Shown piece after piece: positions 6,091 to 9,592 of a stretch of 9,592 nucleotides of DNA. The stretch comes from Candidatus Scatomorpha stercorigallinarum. GTDB lineage: Bacteria; Bacillota_A; Clostridia; Oscillospirales; Oscillospiraceae. The stretch is taken from assembly GCA_018713375.1 (NCBI GenBank), contig DVOV01000140.1, forward strand, positions 1 to 9,592, read 5' to 3'. The notes beneath the pieces are model-generated. The model was not told where the DNA came from and made no database searches. It saw nothing but the letters and a program-made list of their open reading frames with translations. Position numbers and translations under genes: made by a program. Numbering within the stretch: position 1 is the first letter of the stretch; each line of letters begins with the position of its first letter.

Positions 6091-7347
6091 ATGAGCGAAC
6101 GCAAATTCATCGTCCCCGAGTACGGCCCCTTCGCCGGCATGAGAGTCATCGCCGCCGGCTCGCTCATCGCCATGCCCATGGCCGCCACCATGCTGGCCGA
6201 CTTCGGCGCGGAGGTCATCCACATCGAGCGCCCCGGCGTGGGCGACACGATGCGCATGCTGGGCCCCTTCGCGGAGGTGAACGGCAAAAAGGTGGCCACC
6301 GGCTGGGCGCAGAACGGCCGCAACAAGCTGAGCCTGACGCTGGAGCTCAACCTCAAGCACCCGGAGGTGAAGGAGCTCTTCTACGGCCTCATCAGGGAGG
6401 CCGACATCTTCATGGAGAACATGGTCTGGCTGGAGAAGCTGGGCATCTATGACGAGGAGCTGCTGAAGGTAAACCCCAAGCTGGTCATCGTCCACATCTC
6501 CGGCCTCGGCAACGCCAAATTCGGCGGCGTGCCCAGCGTCTGCAACCGCGCCAGCTACGACATGATCGGCCAGGCCTTCTCCGGCTGGCTCTACCTGCAG
6601 GGCTACGCCGACCGCGACCCCGTCGTCGCCAAGCCCTACCTGAACGACTACGTCTCCGCCTTCGCCGCCCTTTTCGGCACCCTGGCGGCCTACACCTCCG
6701 CGCAGAAGACCGGCAGGGGCCAGGTGGTGGACATCGCCCAGTTCGAGGCCATGGCCCAGTACATGTACGGCACCTACACCAGCTACACCATGACCGGCCA
6801 GGTGACTGAGCGCAGCGGCAACGCCTCGCCCGCGATGCAGCCCTACGACCTCTTCCACACCAAGGACGGCGGCCTGGTGGCCCTGGGCGCCTTCGGCCCC
6901 GGCGTGTTCAAGCGCTGCATGCTGGCTCTCGGCCTCGACCCGGAGTATTTCAACTTCCAGGACTGCTCCTCCGGCCCGGAGGCCCTGGCCAGCCCCAAGG
7001 GCCGCGAGCTGAACGCCAAGGTGGTCGAGTGGTGCGCCAGCCACGACGCCGCGGAGATCGAGAGCATCATGGAAGCGGCCCGCGTGCCCTGCTCCAAGGT
7101 GAACACCGTCAAGGACACGCTGGAGAGCGAGCATTTCCGCTCCCGCGGCGACTGGGTGACCTATGAGGACCAGACGGTGGGCGCGCCCATCACCGCCTTC
7201 GGCATCGCTCCCAAGATGAGCGAGACGCCGGGCCGGGTCTGGCGCGGCGCGCCGTACATGGGCCAGGACACGGAGAGCGTGCTCAAGACCATCCTCGGCT
7301 ATGACGACGCGAAGATCGCCGAGCTGCGCGACAAGCGCCTGATCTGA
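6091..7347 (+). CDS. CaiB/BaiF family III CoA-transferase
   Basis: Family III CoA-transferases move CoA between carboxylic acids through an Asp-linked anhydride. This 418-residue protein is full length. It opens with the family pattern YGPFAGMRVIAAGSLIAMP (11-29), then MLADFGAEVIHIERP (34-48), the NGRNKLSLTL segment (75-84), PKLVIVHISGLG (129-140), RASYDMIGQAFSGW (153-166), and KPYLNDYVSAFAALFGTLAAY (181-201), where D186 lines up with the catalytic Asp of CaiB and formyl-CoA transferase. GRGQVVDIAQFEAM (208-221) and the C-terminal VWRGAPYMGQDT..VL (383-398) are also typical. From memory, the RASYD..GQAFSG and D(V/I)AQ.EA segments look as close to the bile-acid enzyme BaiF as to carnitine CaiB, but no bai or cai gene lies nearby, so the substrate is open. 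It follows DUF1015 after 35 nt with no terminator or clear promoter, so it is probably the last gene of the glpK cluster. Confidence 0.92.
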   Translation: MSERKFIVPEYGPFAGMRVIAAGSLIAMPMAATMLADFGAEVIHIERPGVGDTMRMLGPFAEVNGKKVATGWAQNGRNKLSLTLELNLKHPEVKELFYGLIREADIFMENMVWLEKLGIYDEELLKVNPKLVIVHISGLGNAKFGGVPSVCNRASYDMIGQAFSGWLYLQGYADRDPVVAKPYLNDYVSAFAALFGTLAAYTSAQKTGRGQVVDIAQFEAMAQYMYGTYTSYTMTGQVTERSGNASPAMQPYDLFHTKDGGLVALGAFGPGVFKRCMLALGLDPEYFNFQDCSSGPEALASPKGRELNAKVVEWCASHDAAEIESIMEAARVPCSKVNTVKDTLESEHFRSRGDWVTYEDQTVGAPITAFGIAPKMSETPGRVWRGAPYMGQDTESVLKTILGYDDAKIAELRDKRLI

Positions 7348-7361
7348 CGCGCTGAAGCCGC

Positions 7362-7397
7362 GCGCCGCCCCGCCCAGCGCGGGGCGGCGCTTTTTTT
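7362..7397 (+). terminator. Strong Rho-independent terminator of the glpK cluster
   Basis: A perfect 12-bp GC-rich stem (7362-7373 paired with 7379-7390, arms GCGCCGCCCCGC and GCGGGGCGGCGC) with a 5-nt loop is followed directly by seven T (7391-7397). It begins 14 nt after the CoA-transferase stop and separates the cluster from the EF-G-like gene. Confidence 0.93.
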
Positions 7398-7428
7398 GCC
7401 GAATTCAGGGAGTGTTTACAATTTGCTA

Positions 7429-7457
7429 TTGCCAAGGCCCTGTAAATATTGTATAAT
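7429..7457 (+). promoter_or_regulatory. Sigma-A-like promoter of the EF-G-like gene
   Basis: TTGCCA (7429-7434; 5 of 6) and a perfect TATAAT (7452-7457) have a 17-nt spacer, so this is the strongest-looking promoter in the window. Transcription would start near 7464, giving a leader of about 50 nt that contains AAGGAGAGG (7496-7504). The region from 7398 to 7513 is markedly AT-rich compared with its surroundings. Confidence 0.8.
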
Positions 7458-7470
7458 TAATTGCTTTGTA

Positions 7471-7482
7471 ATTGGGACCAAT
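7471..7482. repeat. Small inverted repeat in the EF-G-like leader
   Basis: ATTGG-GA-CCAAT is a perfect 5-bp inverted repeat with a 2-nt centre, a few bases downstream of the predicted transcription start. Its place would suit a protein operator, but so short a repeat can arise by chance. Confidence 0.3.
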
Positions 7483-7513
7483 GTAGTTTTAATATAAGGA
7501 GAGGACCATCAAC

Positions 7514-9544
7514 ATGAGCTACGCTACAAAGGATATCCGCAACATCGCCCTGCTGGGCCACGGCGGCAACGGCAAGTCCACCCTCGCCGAGAGCATGCTG
7601 TACCTGACCGGCGCCATCGACCGCCTGGGCAGCACCGCGGCCGGCAACTCCGTTTCCGACTACGACGCGGAGGAGATCAGGCGGCACATCAGCATTTCCG
7701 CCAGCACGATGTATGTCGAATATCAGAAAACGAAGATAAACATCATCGACACCCCGGGATATTTCGACTTTGCGGGCGAAGTGGCGCAGGCCCTGCGCGT
7801 GGCGGACACCGGCATCATCTGCGTCTCCGCCAAGGACGGGCTCAACGTCGGCGCCGAGAAGGCCTGGAAGAGCCTGACGGACGCCAAGCTGCCCCGCGCC
7901 ATCTATATCTCCAAGCTCGACGAGGAGCACGCCGACTATTTTGCCACGCTCGAGCAGCTGCGCGACAAGTTCGGCCCCAGCGTGAGCCCCATGGCCGCGC
8001 CCATCGTCGAGGGCGGCAAGCCCACCGGCATCGTCGATATCATCGCCCGCAAGGCCTATAAATACGACGGCGGCAAGCGGAGCGAGATCCCCGTGCCCGC
8101 CTCCATGGCAGACCGCGTGGAGGAGCTCTACAACGAGATCGCCGAGAACGCCGCCGGCACCAGCGAGGAGCTGATGGAGAAGTACCTGGAGACCATGGAG
8201 CTCTCCGCCGACGAGATCTACGGCGCCCTCTCCACCGGCATCGCGGACGGCGAGATCGTCCCCGTGTTCTGCGGCAGCGCCGTCACCGGCATGGGCACCA
8301 CCGTGCTGCTGGACGCCATCCGCAACTTCTTCCCGGCCCCGATGGAGCTCGGCAAGCCGGTGGACGCCGCCGGCACCACCAAGGCCATCGTCTATAAGAC
8401 CATCTCCGACCAGTTCGGCAAGTTCAGCCTCTTCAAGGTCATCTCCGGCAAGGTCACGCCCGACATGACCCTCACCAACGCCCGCAGCGGCGCGCAGGAG
8501 AAGCTGGGCCACATCTACTACGTCCAGGGCAAGAAGACCGTCGAGGTGCAGGAGCTCAGCTGCGGCGACATAGGCGCGGTGAGCAAGCTCTCCGACACCA
8601 AGACCGGCGACACCCTCTGCGACGGCAAGGCCGTGGAGGCCGTGCCGGGCATCGAGTTCGCCCGCCCTTGCTACTCCATGTGCATTTCCCCCAAGGTCAA
8701 GGGCCAGGACGACAAGGTCGCCCAGGGCCTGGCCCGTCTGGGCGAGGAGGACCGCTCCTTCACCGTCACCAACAACGCCGAGACCAAGCAGATGGTCATC
8801 GCCGGCGCCGGCGACATCCACCTGGACGTGCTCTGCTCCAAGCTGAAGAACAAGTTCGGCGTTGAAGTCGAGCTCAGCCCCGCCCGCGTGCCCTACCGTG
8901 AGAAGATCCGCAAGCCGCTGAAGGCCCACGGCCGCCACAAGAAGCAGTCCGGCGGCCACGGCCAGTTCGGCGACGTCTGGATCGAGTTCGAGCCCCAGGA
9001 CGAGCAGGAAGATATGATCTTCGCGGAGAACGTGTTCGGCGGCAGCGTGCCGAAGAACTTCTTCCCCGCCGTGGAAAAGGGCCTGCGCGAGTGCTGCAAC
9101 AAGGGCGTCCTCGCCGGCTACCCGATGGTCTACCTGAAGGCCACGCTGTACGACGGCTCCTACCACCCCGTCGACTCCTCCGAAATGGCCTTCAAGACGG
9201 CCGCCAGCCTGGCCTATAAGGAGCTCGTGAACGCCAGCCCCGTCATCCTCGAGCCCATCGGCGCGCTGAAGGTCACCATCCCCGACGCGAACATGGGCGA
9301 CATCATGAGCGACATCAGCTCCAAACGCCGCGGCACCGTGCTCGGCATGACCGCCGAGGGCGGCATGCAGACCGTCGAGGCCGAGGTGCCGATGGCCGAG
9401 ATGAGCTCTTACGCCATCGACCTGCGCAGCATGACGCAGGGCCGCGGCAGCTTCACGCTGGACTTCGTCCGCTACGCCGAGGCCCCCGCCGCCGTGCAGC
9501 AGAAGATCATCGACGAGGCCAAGGCCCTCGCCGAGAACGAATAA
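7514..9544 (+). CDS. EF-G-like translational GTPase (second-type EF-G paralogue)
   Basis: This 676-residue protein covers all five EF-G domains, slightly shorter than the usual 690-700. EF-G moves tRNA and mRNA through the ribosome using GTP. The G domain has the P-loop GHGGNGKST (15-23; usual form AHxDxGKT), switch I RHISIS (57-62; usual RGITI, so the Mg-binding Thr is S60), DTPGYFDF (79-86; the catalytic His of DTPGH is Y83) and SKLD (133-136; usual NKxD). Domain II follows at about 290-375 and domain III at about 380-460. Domain IV keeps KKQSGGHGQFG (476-486) and SYHPVDSSEMAFK (549-561), the loops that reach the decoding centre. Domain V carries EPIGALKVTIP and GDIMSDISSKRRGTVLGM (about 580-612). 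The motif set fits the EF-G2/FusA2-like group rather than housekeeping EF-G. It lacks the rpsL-rpsG-tuf context and has its own promoter and leader. The ATG at 7514 lies 9 nt after the GAGG of the ribosome binding site. Confidence 0.93.
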   Translation: MSYATKDIRNIALLGHGGNGKSTLAESMLYLTGAIDRLGSTAAGNSVSDYDAEEIRRHISISASTMYVEYQKTKINIIDTPGYFDFAGEVAQALRVADTGIICVSAKDGLNVGAEKAWKSLTDAKLPRAIYISKLDEEHADYFATLEQLRDKFGPSVSPMAAPIVEGGKPTGIVDIIARKAYKYDGGKRSEIPVPASMADRVEELYNEIAENAAGTSEELMEKYLETMELSADEIYGALSTGIADGEIVPVFCGSAVTGMGTTVLLDAIRNFFPAPMELGKPVDAAGTTKAIVYKTISDQFGKFSLFKVISGKVTPDMTLTNARSGAQEKLGHIYYVQGKKTVEVQELSCGDIGAVSKLSDTKTGDTLCDGKAVEAVPGIEFARPCYSMCISPKVKGQDDKVAQGLARLGEEDRSFTVTNNAETKQMVIAGAGDIHLDVLCSKLKNKFGVEVELSPARVPYREKIRKPLKAHGRHKKQSGGHGQFGDVWIEFEPQDEQEDMIFAENVFGGSVPKNFFPAVEKGLRECCNKGVLAGYPMVYLKATLYDGSYHPVDSSEMAFKTAASLAYKELVNASPVILEPIGALKVTIPDANMGDIMSDISSKRRGTVLGMTAEGGMQTVEAEVPMAEMSSYAIDLRSMTQGRGSFTLDFVRYAEAPAAVQQKIIDEAKALAENE

Positions 9545-9572
9545 GCAATACCCCAATATATCAAGACCCGGG

Positions 9573-9592
9573 GCCGCCGCTTTTGCGGCGGC
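9573..9592 (+). terminator. Hairpin after the EF-G-like gene, cut by window edge
   Basis: Perfect 8-bp arms GCCGCCGC (9573-9580) and GCGGCGGC (9585-9592) enclose a TTTT loop, 28 nt after the stop codon. The expected T run would lie beyond the window, so the terminator role is likely but unproven. Confidence 0.6.

Noticed and set aside
6091..7347. Firm assignment as caiB (carnitine) or baiF (bile acid)
   Set aside because: Family motifs are shared by both groups, and no companion gene of either pathway is present, so only the family is named.
7514..9544. Tetracycline-resistance ribosomal protection protein (Tet(M)-like)
   Set aside because: Length, G-domain motifs and domain IV loops (QSGGHGQFG, SYHPVDSSE) are those of EF-G; Tet proteins are near 640 residues and keep DTPGH.
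7457..9556. A 699-codon open frame on the minus strand across the whole EF-G-like gene
   Set aside because: It mirrors the codon bias of the GC-rich gene on the other strand. Its product is a low-complexity run of Ala, Gly, Val, His, Asp and Leu with no family motif, and the plus-strand protein is an unmistakable EF-G.

Overview
This window comes from a GC-rich bacterial chromosome, most likely a high-GC member of the Clostridia (Bacillota). The evidence is the AGGAGG-type ribosome binding sites before most genes, sigma-A-like promoters with 17-nt spacers, T-tailed hairpin terminators and the gene content: a GNAT acetyltransferase, a ROK-like ASKHA protein, a CaiB/BaiF CoA-transferase and a second-type EF-G. 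I infer the taxon; no marker gene in the window fixes it. I see no mobile element, CRISPR array, tRNA or rRNA.

Layout. A GNAT acetyltransferase on the minus strand runs off the left edge (1-163). It diverges from a ROK-like kinase/ASKHA protein (288-1670), and the 124-bp gap holds a back-to-back promoter pair. The ROK-like gene converges on a minus-strand alpha/beta hydrolase of the monoacylglycerol lipase/lysophospholipase type (1740-2681), with one bidirectional terminator between them. The hydrolase diverges from a four-gene plus-strand cluster: glycerol kinase glpK (2770-4278), a Nudix protein (4275-4856), a DUF1015 protein (4853-6055) and a CaiB/BaiF family III CoA-transferase (6091-7347). 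The first three are joined by ATGA stop/start overlaps, the fourth follows after a 35-bp gap, and a strong terminator closes the run. An EF-G-like GTPase (7514-9544) then has its own promoter and an AT-rich leader, with the start of a terminator hairpin at the right edge.

How the genes may work together. The hydrolase probably releases glycerol from monoacylglycerols or lysophospholipids, and the divergent GlpK would phosphorylate glycerol to glycerol-3-phosphate; this link is inferred from adjacency. The overlaps suggest that GlpK, the Nudix protein and the DUF1015 protein are made together, but I know of no pathway that joins them. The CoA-transferase has the family's catalytic Asp, but its substrate is unknown.

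The most interesting gene is the EF-G-like protein. Its ribosome-facing domain IV looks intact, but its GTPase centre departs from the EF-G consensus at several positions: the DTPGH histidine is Tyr, NKxD is SKLD, the switch I Thr is Ser, and the P-loop is atypical. It is better read as a specialised paralogue than as the housekeeping EF-G. No wholly new system is evident. The best candidates for new biology are this EF-G paralogue and the coupled glpK-Nudix-DUF1015 cassette.
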